The notes under the pieces are model-generated. The model did not search any database. It was not told the DNA's origin and saw nothing but the letters and a program-made list of their open reading frames with translations. The translations under genes were made by a program, and so were the position numbers. From Leishmania infantum JPCM5 (taxonomy: Eukaryota > Euglenozoa > Kinetoplastea > Trypanosomatida > Trypanosomatidae), in contig NC_009418.2 in assembly GCF_000002875.2 (NCBI RefSeq), positions 356,130 through 420,129 of the forward strand: 64,000 nt of DNA, in the 5' to 3' direction. Each line of letters begins with the position of its first letter. The first letter of the stretch is position 1. Below, one piece after another: positions 51,527 to 62,336 of the stretch.

Positions 51527-53531
51527 CCCAGGTAAGAGGGGGACATGACGAAAACGAAAAAAGAACAGTGACAACAGCAGCGACGTACGTCCCCCTTCCT
51601 GCCCAATCCTTTCGGTGTCCCTCCGAAGTCGAACCTGCTCTAGATGCCGTCCTCAGCTTCTTCGCCCTCTCCGCATACGCGTTTTATGTTTGCGTGTGCG
51701 TGTGCGTCATCTCTCTCTCTCTCTCCAGTAGCGCATGCCGCTCGGCGAAAATAGACGCGCATTGCGGAATGCAAATAAAATAGAAAGACGAGAGGGGCCG
51801 CAAAGAAGTGCGGCTTGACTGCCGACCCGGGGAGGAGGCGCGAAGTGCGCCACCCCCTGGATTTCTCGATGGAGGCATGGGCGTGCGTTCCTTGGTGTGT
51901 ATGACTTATTCCATTTTTGTATGACGCTCTTTGGAACAAACCACCCCCAAAAACAACAACGGAAACAGAGCGCCCAACTCGCACGTTCGTTCCCTCCCCC
52001 TTCTTTCTCGAACGACAGAAAGAAATAGAACGCTGTGTGTTGTGGGCTCCTCACCCCCTTCCCCCATTTCTCGACCCTTTCCTTTCTCTGCCTTCTCGTT
52101 CTCTGGAAAGCCTGCGTGCCTCTTGCGCGCACGTGAGCGACTGCCGGGCCTCATTATTCCAAGGAAGAGAAAGAAAGGGGAGCGGAGCAGGAAGGGAGAG
52201 AGGAAGGGAGGGAGGGGGAGAGGCTCATGCGAAAGACGTGTGCGTATGGGTGCCGCCTTTCCGTGGTATCCAAGGGCTGATTTTTTTTTACTGAATACAC
52301 ACACAGGGACGCTAGGCGCAGCTTTATGAGCGTGTCACGGACGCAGGCGCTGAGTCTGGACATCGAGACTGCAAACATAACAAGGCATGCGCACCCCTTT
52401 TCTTTTCTGCAATGTTTCGACATCTCTCTCTTCTCGGGTGGTGTTTTGCCTCCAAGCTAGTGTGCTTGTCTGCATGCTTGCATGCGCATGCGTATGCGCC
52501 TGTGCATTGTGGCAGGACACTCGTCCAACCGCTCATCATACCTCTCGCATAAGCCGTTCATTTTCTTCGATAACCTTTAAATGGTAAGAAAAGGGGTATG
52601 TAGTGCTGGTATGGTATCGTTCAGTAGAGGTCTGTGCTCGATTAGCGAATTCGGATCTGCTTCTCTGTTGTTGTCCAATACCTCTCTGGCTCTCTGGGTG
52701 TGGTTCTTTCATGCCGTCGCCATGTGCGGCGCTCACACGTATGTGGATGGCATGTAGAAGAAGGAGGGGGTGGGGGGCGGTTGCATTGCACCGTCCTCCG
52801 CCCCCCTCTTTTCAGCCCTCGAGCCATCTAAGGTAAAAAGGAAAAGGACATGCACACACAGAGCAGACTCGCGTGTTCTCTTCGTTCCGCATGTGAGGGC
52901 GGAGAGGAATGTGGAGTGGAGCATCAGCAGGCCCCATAAACAGGCGAGTGGGTGACGAGGGTGTGGATGCCAGCGGGCAGACGGGGGGCGTAGAAGAGGG
53001 CAACAACATAACCGTTTTTCGCTCCTTCTGTGTTTGCGCGCGAACCCCACCACACATCCTCGAAAACACCCAGATAAAGAGTGTGTGCCCTCTCTTTCTC
53101 TCTCGCGTTTGTTCTCCTTTAGACCAACCCGAGACACCTTTGCCGGATAACGGCACCCATTGGGAAGAACACACGCCTTCTGTCCCTCTACTTGCACTCC
53201 TTTCTCGCATGCATCCGAACATGTAGTCTTTCTCGTCATCGATGGACAGGCTCTCCGGACGTTCACCTCCTTTACCGTGCTTTTTTCACTCCACGCCTCA
53301 CGCCTATTCCTCCCTCCCGCCCTATCCGTCCGGCAACTTTGCACATCAATTGGCACTCAATTTCTCCCCAATTGCGTCCTCCCTTTCTGCCGTCATCATC
53401 CATCGCGCACCTCGCGCACTGTGCATGCACGCACTCCGTCTGATTCATTCCGCAAACTACACGTTTCTCCTCCCCTCCTCGCTTGCTACGGCACCTATTT
53501 TCCACCTCAACACCCGCCGACATTAAAGCCG
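51527..53531. other. Spacer between the MBL-rhodanese gene and the amastin array
   Basis: About 2 kb without a recognised gene. It has CT runs at about 51709-51725, purine-rich DNA at 52160-52220 and pyrimidine-rich DNA at 53270-53510. It marks the left border of the amastin repeat units. Confidence 0.6.
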
Positions 53532-55014
53532 ACGCATGCGCACACAAATGCATTCATTCTGCTACACTGGCGAGCCGCGGCGCTGAGAGGCATCTCCTGA
53601 AGCGACTTGGTTTTGTTGTTGCTTGCCCGTGTGGAGGGCTGGTGGCGGCGCACATTCCGTGTTGCGGCGCCGCGGTCAGCGCGGTGGCTGTGCCTGCGGG
53701 CCGGCCCACCCGCCGCCGTCAACGACTGAGCGGCGGGAGACGGCTCGGAGGGCCTGCCCGATGGGTGTGCGCACCGCGTGGGGATGCCCCGGGCCGGCAA
53801 AAGAGGGGCGGCGCTGCCTGCACGCTGCCGGGGGGCAATGGCGAAGGGGAGCTGTCTGCGGCGTGTGTGCAAGGGCGCTGTGGCACATGAGGGCGTTGTG
53901 CGGCACGGCCCCGCAAAGGATGTGCAGCTGTTCGGCAGCACGCATTTCCACGCGGCCGCTGCTGCTCATATGCGGCGCGCTTCGTTTCGTTTCCGTTTCG
54001 CGGTGCAGAGCTGCTGCGGTGCAGCCCCTGTGTGCGCGTGCCTTCCGTGCGTGTCTGCGGTGTCTATCCCCGCTGTGTGCAGTGGACGGGGCGAGCGGTG
54101 ACGGCGTGGCGCAGGTGGTGTCGGCGGTGGTGTGCCGCGCGTGACGGCCGCTGTGTCCTCTCGCGCTGCCGTCATCGATGCGCCTTCTGCTCTCTGGACG
54201 TGTGGAGGAGGGATGTGCGGGCGGTGCGGAGTGGGCGGTGCTGCTGCCCTCCTGCACACACGTACACAGCGGCCCCTCGCCCCCCTCCTCTGCACACGCC
54301 GCTCGAAAGGCCTCACACAGGTGCACCCACGACAACGCGGAAGGGGGAGAGCGGCGCCGAGAAGCAGCGGACGGCAGGCCCTGCAGCTGCGGCTCTCTGC
54401 ACACGCGCTCCCTCGCACGTCGACCTCGCTGTGCGCGGCGCGGTTGCTTGGCTGCCGCGGCCACACGGAGGGGGCGGTGCAAGACGGGATGAGCGTCGGA
54501 GGGTGGGGGCCAGGCTTGTCAAGGAGTGTGGCAGGCAGTGCCCTCCGTCCTCTCCGCTTGGATGCCTTCAGCGGTGCTTCCGTCGCGCCCTCGCTGCCGC
54601 TGCGGCGCTTCTCGCGTCCGCCGGCCGCCTCTCCGTACGTGCGTGCCTTGCGTGCATGCCGAGAAGTGGCCCATGTGCTCCCGCTGTGCGCGCCTCGCAG
54701 CGCCACGTGCCCATGTCCTCGCCACTCTCCCCCGCATTTCTCTCTCTGTCTCTCCCTCTCTCCTCCCCCGCTTTCACTCCTGCCCACACCCCACATCCCT
54801 CCCCCTCTAACGACACACACACACACACATGAGCGACACCGTGTGCGTGCACGTGCAACAACAACAGACATAGCCTTGCCAAGCCCTGACTCACTTCCGC
54901 TCTCGCCCTCTTCTCCCCTCTGCCCACCACCCGCCTCGCTCCTCGTCAGCTGTGCTGCGCAGTGTCGACCGCCTTATCGCTCTTTCTCCCGTTCACATCC
55001 GTGTTGCCCTTGTC
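53532..55014 (+). repeat. Amastin unit 5' block, copy 1
   Basis: This block starts ACGCATGCGCACAC and recurs at 57951-59438 and, after a gap, at 60678-61673. It is GC-rich and stays open in several frames on both strands without protein-like composition. It supplies the trans-splicing region of each amastin gene. Confidence 0.88.
54740..54886 (+). promoter_or_regulatory. Amastin 5' leader signals: pyrimidine tract, CA run and short upstream ORF
   Basis: A long CT tract at about 54740-54775 is followed by an (AC)8 run. Next comes a 14-codon upstream frame MSDTVCVHVQQQQT from 54831 with its stop at about 54873-54875. AG near 54867-54868 (CAACAACAACAG) and several later AGs are candidate acceptors. 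If a late AG is used the upstream frame is not in the mRNA. Confidence 0.4.
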
Positions 55015-55041
55015 TGCTTTCGGCGTTGCGGATCGGCGAAA

Positions 55042-55677
55042 ATGCAATACATAGCGAGCACTGTTTTCTACGCCGTCATTCAGTTCATCGCGTTCCTGTT
55101 GGTGCTGGTGGGTACGCCGCTCGACGTGTTTCGCGGCAATGATCCGCCGTTTTTTGAGCGGCATTTCTGCATCACCTTATGGGGCGGGAAGATAAATTGT
55201 TCTGACACCTCGTATCTCTTCACGTCGGACGAGATATGGGATGACTGCCCGGGCCGCCGCGACCGCTTCCGCGCTGCTCAGGCGTTGGCTGTCATCTCCA
55301 TCTTTCTGTACGGCGCGGCGTTCGTCTTGGGCGTCCTTCTGCTGTTCTGCTGCTCGATCTTCCGCTGGGTGTGCCTGGTTCTCAACATCGTTGGCATCTT
55401 CACGTTGGGCATTGTCTGGGCGTCCATGGTGGTGACCTACTACAAGGATGAAGGCGAATCGTGCCCGAATCTTAACAGTGATTTCATCTATGGCAGTGGC
55501 TTCTACCTCTTCTTGGTGGCCTGGTGCCTGGATATCATCAACATCGCCGTCTTGCTGCTCCCGTGCCAGGAGAGGGGTTCTGCCGCGAGTGAAAAGTCCG
55601 AGCTTGAGGAGGAGCATGAGCCGGAGGCGGTGCGGATGCAGGAGCCGACACAGCAGGAAGGGGAGGAAATGAAGTGA
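55042..55677 (+). CDS. Amastin surface glycoprotein, gene 1
   Basis: A 211-residue amastin, a four-span surface protein abundant in intracellular amastigotes and linked to survival in the host vacuole. Membrane spans lie at about 6-26, 81-104, 109-132 and 150-174. The amastin signature C43-ITLWGGKIN-C53 sits in the first loop. The C-terminal tail after 175 is Glu-rich and ends EEMK. The ATG at 55042 follows the divergence point of the 5' block and begins the first span directly. The 3' flank carries a SIDER1-like element, as expected for amastigote-regulated amastins. It appears identical to gene 3 and differs from gene 2 mainly in the first loop, the region before span 4 and the tail. No tuzin gene is seen in the array. 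Confidence 0.93.
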   Translation: MQYIASTVFYAVIQFIAFLLVLVGTPLDVFRGNDPPFFERHFCITLWGGKINCSDTSYLFTSDEIWDDCPGRRDRFRAAQALAVISIFLYGAAFVLGVLLLFCCSIFRWVCLVLNIVGIFTLGIVWASMVVTYYKDEGESCPNLNSDFIYGSGFYLFLVAWCLDIINIAVLLLPCQERGSAASEKSELEEEHEPEAVRMQEPTQQEGEEMK

Positions 55678-57281
55678 AGGCGGTGACGGGCAAGCTACTT
55701 CGGCTCCGCGGGCTTCTCCGTACAGACGCCATGGGGTGGGGGATCCGGCGGAGCTGATGTCTGCGCGAGAAGGGAGGGAAGACGCGGACTCTCGTCGCTG
55801 CTTCTCGCCGGCTCACCTCTCGCGCTGCCGTCTCTCGCGTGTGTGCGTCCTCCCACGCGCGTCTGCTTGGGGGGCTTTTCGGCTTCCTCGCGTGCAAGGT
55901 AACCTGCGCTGTGTGGTGGGCAACGCACGCCTGGCGCCGGCAGGCCCACCCACGCCCCGTTCCCCCCCCCTGAGCTCCTCGCCCTCGCTGCCGTGTCGGA
56001 GTCGCCCGTCTGACGCTCGCCCGGCGCTCCGTTGGCGATGTGAAGGAGCGAAGGACGACGCGGGACGGTGACACGTGCGCTGCAGGCCTGGAAACGGCGG
56101 CGTGGAGGGGGAGCGAAGGAGGGGCAGGTGACCGAGGTGGACACGGAGGACAAACGTGGCGGTGTGGAGAAACGGACGCCCTCGCACGGAGGACGGGAGG
56201 CGCCACGCCACGCCGCATCGATCACCCGCCCCCGCCCCCCTCCACACCCCTCGACACACACGCACGCGCATATGCTGCCGTTTTTTTCGTTTCTCTGTTC
56301 GTGCTATCGCTTGATTTGACATTCGCATGTTTCTTTCGATTTCTCTCGTTTTCGTCTCTCTCCCTATGCAGAGAAGAGCCGCATGGACGTGTGCGTGTGC
56401 GTGCCGCCCTGCCATTTTCCCGTTGTGTCTCCGTGCCGCTGCCCTGCACTTCGTCTTCCCCGCCCCCTCCCTGCGCGCGTGTGTGCGAGGGCGGCTGATC
56501 GAGGGGACGACGAGGTGGAGAGCAGCCGCGGCACCGCAGCGCTGGGGATACATGGGCAGTGTGCAGGAGCAGCGGAGGAGAGGCACGCACACGCACTCTG
56601 GCAAGGAAGTAGTGGTGCGGAGGCCGCAGGGGAATACGCAGCGGAGCGAGTGGGTACGGAGGCGGAGCGGAGGCGAGGCAGTGTTGCTTCTCTGTTCGCC
56701 CCGCTTGCGTTGGACTCGAGTGTGTCTGCGTATGCGCCCCCTGCGGCCCTCGGGCCCCTCGCCTCTCTTGCGCGCTTCGCTTCGTTTGTTTCGTTGCTGT
56801 GGCTGTCTAACTACACTTTCGAGTCGGCCAGAGTCGCGTGTGGAGATTATTCACACCATATTACGGCATGCGGCGGCTTGAGGCGACCGAGGGAGGGGCA
56901 TGGCGTGCAGGCGGAGCACAAGGTGTCAGAGGGCCCTGGCCTGCGGCTGGCCCACCTCCTCTCTGTGCTCATGCGGCACGCACCTACACCAGCCCCTGCG
57001 GCCAGCACGGCTGACGTCGCCGCTTCCGCCCTCGAGGAGGAAGCCTGGCCGTGGCCTGCCTGGACCGATGCATGCCGCCCACCCGGGTCTGCGTCTGGCG
57101 CCGCTAGCGCCGCAGGTGCCCGAGGAATGGACGAGCAAAGACAAGGCGGGCCGCTAGCGGCATGGCTCGATACCCCAGCAGACGACTTGTCTTCGCCGGC
57201 CCGGATGTAGCCGTGGTGCAACAGAGGGGCGTGTGAGCTGTGCGCGAATGCGTACATGTGCCGACTTGTCCGTCGCGGAGT
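55663..57281 (+). repeat. Amastin unit 3' block, copy 1
   Basis: From GAGGAAATGAAGTGAAGG, which spans the stop codon, this block matches the flanks of genes 2 and 3. It is GC-rich with no separate gene and ends in the SIDER1-like element. It is the probable 3' UTR of gene 1. Confidence 0.88.
56814..57281 (+). mobile_element. SIDER1-like element in the 3' flank of amastin gene 1
   Basis: About 470 bases starting CACTTTCGAGTCGGCCAGAG, also found at 63475-63942 and, more diverged, at 12030-12498. A roughly 450-base element in Leishmania amastin 3' UTRs is known to drive amastigote-stage expression and was later recognised as a SIDER1 retroposon. Position and size agree. Confidence 0.72.
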
Positions 57282-57950
57282 AAGATTTTTATATTTGAAT
57301 ACGCTGTTTTTCCTGGCAAACACGCGTAGCAGAAACTAATAAGTGCAGCGGCATGGCGACGAGTATACATATACACTATACACATATGTCTATCTGTATC
57401 TAGAGCGCTGCACCGTCAATCCATCAAAACGCCACGCACTTTGTTTTCCCCGCCGACCACCGCCCCCTGTGCTCGCCCGAGCGGGCGGAGCGCGTGCGCG
57501 TGCGTCCCTCTCTCCTCGCGCTTCCGCGTTGCTTGCTTTTTGCTTTCTGTCATTATTGTCTCCGTTCCTCGACTGACTCACCCCAACAGTGTCACCGCCG
57601 CCGTTGCCGCCCCATCTTCTCCGAGAGGGGAGGAGCAGGGGGAGCGCCGAGCTCTGCGGTGCTGCGAAACGGTAGGGCTGCGCTCTGCGCGTGTGCGTTC
57701 ACGCGTGTCGGTGCATGCCCATGCATCTCCCCATGCATGCATGTGCACGTGTGCGTGAATATGTGTACCTGTGCGCGCGTGCGCCTTGTGGCCGCGCAGG
57801 CCCTGTCTGCATGGATGCCTCTTGATCTGCCCCTCTCTTCTCTCTGCTGCACCTTCGCGCCCGCCTCACGGGTGCCTCTCGGAGACACACGGTGATGGAG
57901 GGGAGCAGCCCGGGCGTGAACGCGGGCACCGGCACACGGGAGCCAAGAGC
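57282..57950. other. Unique spacer between amastin units 1 and 2
   Basis: About 670 bases that begin T/A-rich (57287-57400) and become GC-rich. No gene is seen. Its counterpart between genes 2 and 3 is lost in the gap. Confidence 0.6.
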
Positions 57951-59438
57951 ACGCATGCGCACACAAATGCATTCATTCTGCTACACTGGCGAGCCGCGGC
58001 GCTGAGAGGCATCTCCTGAAGCGACTTGGTTTTGTTGTTGCTTGCCCGTGTGGAGGGCTGGTGGCGGCGCACATTCCGTGTTGCGGCGCCGCGGTCAGCG
58101 CGGTGGCTGTGCCTGCGGGCCGGCCCACCCGCCGCCGTCAACGACTGAGCGGCGGGAGACGGCTCGGAGGGCCTGCCCGATGGGTGTGCGCACCGCGTGG
58201 GGATGCCCCGGGCCGGCAAAAGAGGGGCGGCGCTGCCTGCACGCTGCCGGGGGGCAATGGCGAAGGGGAGCTGTCTGCGGCGTGTGTGCAAGGGCGCTGT
58301 GGCACATGAGGGCGTTGTGCGGCACGGCCCCGCAAAGGATGTGCAGCTGTTCGGCAGCACGCATTTCCACGCGGCCGCTGCTGCTCATATGCGGCGCGCT
58401 TCGTTTCGTTTCCGTTTCGCGGTGCAGAGCTGCTGCGGTGCAGCCCCTGTGTGCGCGTGCCTTCCGTGCGTGTTCTGCGGTGTCTATCCCCGCTGTGTGC
58501 AGTGGACGGGGGCGAGCGGTGACGCGTGCGCANGGTGTTGTCGCGGGTGGTGTGCCGCGCGTGACGGCCGCTGTGTCCTCTCGCGCTGCCGTCATCGATG
58601 CGCCTTCTGCTCTCTGGACGTGTGAGGGAGGGATGTGCGGGCGGTGCGGAGTGGGCGGTGCTGCTGCCCTCCTGCACACACGTACACAGCGGCCCCTCGC
58701 CCCCCTCCTCTGCACACGCCGCTCGAAAGGCCTCACACAGGTGCACCCACGACAACGCGGAAGGGGGAGAGCGGCGCCGAGAAGCAGCGGACGGCAGGCC
58801 CTGCAGCTGCGGCTCTCTGCACACGCGCTCCCTCGCACGTCGACCTCGCTGTGCGCGGCGCGGTTGCTTGGCTGCCGCGGCCACACGGAGGGGGCGGTGC
58901 AAGACGGGATGAGCGTCGGAGGGTGGGGGCCAGGCTTGTCAAGGAGTGTGGCAGGCAGTGCCCTCCGTCCTCTCCGCTTGGATGCCTTCAGCGGTGCTTC
59001 CGTCGCGCCCTCGCTGCCGCTGCGGCGCTTCTCGCGTCCGCCGGCCGCCTCTCCGTACGTGCGTGCCTTGCGTGCATGCCGAGAAGTGGCCCATGTGCTC
59101 CCGCTGTGCGCGCCTCGCAGCGCCACGTGCCCATGTCCTCGCCACTCTCCCCCGCATTTCTCTCTCTGTCTCTCCCTCTCTCCTCCCCCGCTTTCACTCC
59201 TGCCCACACCCCACATCCCTCCCCCTCTAACGACACACACACACACACACACATGAGCGACACCGTGTGCGTGCACGTGCAACAACAACAGACATAGCCT
59301 TGCCAAGCCCTGACTCACTTCCGCTCTCGCCCTCTTCTCCCCTCTGCCCACCACCCGCCTCGCTCCTCGTCAGCTGTGCTGCGCAGTGTCGACCGCCTTA
59401 TCGCTCTTTCTCCCGTTCACATCCGTGTTGCCCTTGTC
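57951..59438 (+). repeat. Amastin unit 5' block, copy 2
   Basis: Matches copy 1 almost throughout. A short patch at about 58470-58550 carries extra bases and an ambiguous base at 58533, which looks like poor sequence rather than true change. The CA run has 10 AC units here. Confidence 0.88.
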
Positions 59439-59466
59439 AGCTGTGACTGTTGCGGATTTACCGAAG

Positions 59467-60060
59467 ATGCAGCGCAGAATCAGCTCTATCATTTACGTCA
59501 TCCTCCAGTTCATCGCGTTCTTTTTCGTGCTGGTGGGTACGCCGATCGACATGTTCCGGGATGACACCGAGGGCATGTACGGCAACACTCCCTGTATCAC
59601 CTTATGGGGGTTTCAGTTCGACTGCTATAGCGTTTCGTACGATAACAGGTCAGACCATTTCTGGGGAGGGTGCCACGGCCGCCGCGACCGCTTCCGCGCT
59701 GCTCAGGCGTTTGCCATCCTCTCTGTTGTGGTGTACGGCACGGCGTTCGTCCTGGGCTTATTCGCAGTGTGCTGGTGTCCTTTCTTCCGCTGGGTGTGCC
59801 TGGTTCTCAACATCGTTGGTATCTTGACGTTGTGCATCGTCTGGGCGTCCATGGTGGTGACCTACTACAAGGATGAGGGTGAATCGTGCCCGCAAGTGGG
59901 TTTTTTTTTCGCTTATGGAGTCGGCTTTGCTCTCTTCTTGGTGGCCTGGTGCCTGGATATCATCAACATCTTTTTGCTGCTCCCGTGCGAGGATCAGAAG
60001 TTTGGCGAGAGTGGGAATCCGAAGCCCTCGACGCGGCACGGAGAGGAGGAAATGAAGTGA
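59467..60060 (+). CDS. Amastin surface glycoprotein, gene 2 (divergent)
   Basis: A 197-residue amastin with four membrane spans and the signature C43-ITLWGFQFD-C53. Compared with genes 1 and 3 it differs strongly in the N-terminus, the first loop (MFRDDTEGMYGN against VFRGNDPPFFER) and the stretch after CPQ (VGFFFAYGVGF). Its tail is short and acidic. Span 3 and the following loop (FRWVCLVLNIVGI, then VWASMVVTYYKDEGESCP) are almost unchanged. Flanks on both sides match the other units closely, so the coding variation is an island in homogenised DNA. The ATG at 59467 begins the first span; an in-frame ATG at 59386 would add 27 residues but reads the conserved 5' block. Confidence 0.92.
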   Translation: MQRRISSIIYVILQFIAFFFVLVGTPIDMFRDDTEGMYGNTPCITLWGFQFDCYSVSYDNRSDHFWGGCHGRRDRFRAAQAFAILSVVVYGTAFVLGLFAVCWCPFFRWVCLVLNIVGILTLCIVWASMVVTYYKDEGESCPQVGFFFAYGVGFALFLVAWCLDIINIFLLLPCEDQKFGESGNPKPSTRHGEEEMK

Positions 60061-60577
60061 AGGCGGTGACGGGCAAGCTACTTCGGCTCCGCGGGCTTCT
60101 CCGTACAGACGCCATGGGGTGGGGAATCCGGCGGAGCTGATGTCTGCGCGAGAAGGGAGGGAAGACGCGGACTCTCGTCGCTGCTTCTCGCCGGCTCACC
60201 TCTCGCGCTGCCGTCTCTCGCGTGTGTGCGTCCTCCCACGCGCGTCTGCTTGGGGGGCTTTTCGGCTTCCTCGCGTGCAAGGTAACCTGCGCTGTGTGGT
60301 GGGCAACGCACGCCTGGCGCCGGCAGGCCCACCCACGCCCCGTTCCCCCCCCCTGAGCTCCTCGCCCTCGCTGCCGTGTCGGAGTCGCCCGTCTGACGCT
60401 CGCCCGGCGCTCCGTTGGCGATGTGAAGGAGCGAAGGACGACGCGGGACGGTGACACGTGCGCTGCAGGCCTGGAAACGGCGGCGTGGAGGGGGAGCGAA
60501 GGAGGGGCAGGTGACCGAGGTGGACACGGAGGACAAACGTGGCGGTGTGGAGAAACTGTAAGGCCTCGCACGGAGGA
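60046..60577 (+). repeat. Amastin unit 3' block, copy 2, cut by the gap
   Basis: Matches the start of 55663-57281 until the last few tens of bases. There the sequence departs slightly (AGAAACTGTAAGGCC) and runs into N. The SIDER1-like element expected here is not present in the assembly. Confidence 0.88.
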
Positions 60578-60677
60578 NNNNNNNNNNNNNNNNNNNNNNN
60601 NNNNNNNNNNNNNNNNNNNNNNNNNNNNNNNNNNNNNNNNNNNNNNNNNNNNNNNNNNNNNNNNNNNNNNNNNNNNN
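60578..60677. other. Assembly gap (100 N) inside the amastin array
   Basis: A conventional 100-N run. Left and right flanks fit positions about 56194 and 58450 of the first inter-gene region, so about 2.2 kb may be missing. Confidence 0.99.
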
Positions 60678-61459
60678 TGTGCGCGTGCCTTCCGTGCGTG
60701 TCTGCGGTGTCTATCCCCGCTGTGTGCAGTGGACGGGGCGAGCGGTGACGGCGTGGCGCAGGTGGTGTCGGCGGTGGTGTGCCGCGCGTGACGGCCGCTG
60801 TGTCCTCTCGCGCTGCCGTCATCGATGCGCCTTCTGCTCTCTGGACGTGTGGAGGAGGGATGTGCGGGCGGTGCGGAGTGGGCGGTGCTGCTGCCCTCCT
60901 GCACACACGTACACAGCGGCCCCTCGCCCCCCTCCTCTGCACACGCCGCTCGAAAGGCCTCACACAGGTGCACCCACGACAACGCGGAAGGGGGAGAGCG
61001 GCGCCGAGAAGCAGCGGACGGCAGGCCCTGCAGCTGCGGCTCTCTGCACACGCGCTCCCTCGCACGTCGACCTCGCTGTGCGCGGCGCGGTTGCTTGGCT
61101 GCCGCGGCCACACGGAGGGGGCGGTGCAAGACGGGATGAGCGTCGGAGGGTGGGGGCCAGGCTTGTCAAGGAGTGTGGCAGGCAGTGCCCTCCGTCCTCT
61201 CCGCTTGGATGCCTTCAGCGGTGCTTCCGTCGCGCCCTCGCTGCCGCTGCGGCGCTTCTCGCGTCCGCCGGCCGCCTCTCCGTACGTGCGTGCCTTGCGT
61301 GCATGCCGAGAAGTGGCCCATGTGCTCCCGCTGTGCGCGCCTCGCAGCGCCACGTGCCCATGTCCTCGCCACTCTCCCCCGCATTTCTCTCTCTGTCTCT
61401 CCCTCTCTCCTCCCCCGCTTTCACTCCTGCCCACACCCCACATCCCTCCCCCTCTAACG

Positions 61460-61490
<31 letters not shown>

Positions 61491-61673
61491 AGCGACACCG
61501 TGTGCGTGCACGTGCAACAACAACAGACATAGCCTTGCCAAGCCCTGACTCACTTCCGCTCTCGCCCTCTTCTCCCCTCTGCCCACCACCCGCCTCGCTC
61601 CTCGTCAGCTGTGCTGCGCAGTGTCGACCGCCTTATCGCTCTTTCTCCCGTTCACATCCGTGCTGCCCTTGTC
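60678..61673 (+). repeat. Amastin unit 5' block, copy 3, start lost in the gap
   Basis: Matches copy 1 from about 54023 onward. The CA run has 14 AC units, against 8 and 10 in the other copies. Confidence 0.88.
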
Positions 61674-61700
61674 TGCTTTCGGCGTTGCGGATCGGCGAAA

Positions 61701-62336
61701 ATGCAATACATAGCGAGCACTGTTTTCTACGCCGTCATTCAGTTCATCGCGTTCCTGTTGGTGCTGGTGGGTACGCCGCTCGACGTGTTTCGCGGCAATG
61801 ATCCGCCGTTTTTTGAGCGGCATTTCTGCATCACCTTATGGGGCGGGAAGATAAATTGTTCTGACACCTCGTATCTCTTCACGTCGGACGAGATATGGGA
61901 TGACTGCCCGGGCCGCCGCGACCGCTTCCGCGCTGCTCAGGCGTTGGCTGTCATCTCCATCTTTCTGTACGGCGCGGCGTTCGTCTTGGGCGTCCTTCTG
62001 CTGTTCTGCTGCTCGATCTTCCGCTGGGTGTGCCTGGTTCTCAACATCGTTGGCATCTTCACGTTGGGCATTGTCTGGGCGTCCATGGTGGTGACCTACT
62101 ACAAGGATGAAGGCGAATCGTGCCCGAATCTTAACAGTGATTTCATCTATGGCAGTGGCTTCTACCTCTTCTTGGTGGCCTGGTGCCTGGATATCATCAA
62201 CATCGCCGTCTTGCTGCTCCCGTGCCAGGAGAGGGGTTCTGCCGCGAGTGAAAAGTCCGAGCTTGAGGAGGAGCATGAGCCGGAGGCGGTGCGGATGCAG
62301 GAGCCGACACAGCAGGAAGGGGAGGAAATGAAGTGA
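61701..62336 (+). CDS. Amastin surface glycoprotein, gene 3
   Basis: A 211-residue amastin that appears identical to gene 1, with four spans, signature C43-ITLWGGKIN-C53 and Glu-rich tail ending EEMK. The only nearby change noticed is one base in the 5' flank (GTGCTGCC for GTGTTGCC). Either a recent duplication or gene conversion explains this. Because an assembly gap lies between genes 2 and 3, collapse or misordering of array copies cannot be excluded. Confidence 0.92.
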   Translation: MQYIASTVFYAVIQFIAFLLVLVGTPLDVFRGNDPPFFERHFCITLWGGKINCSDTSYLFTSDEIWDDCPGRRDRFRAAQALAVISIFLYGAAFVLGVLLLFCCSIFRWVCLVLNIVGIFTLGIVWASMVVTYYKDEGESCPNLNSDFIYGSGFYLFLVAWCLDIINIAVLLLPCQERGSAASEKSELEEEHEPEAVRMQEPTQQEGEEMK

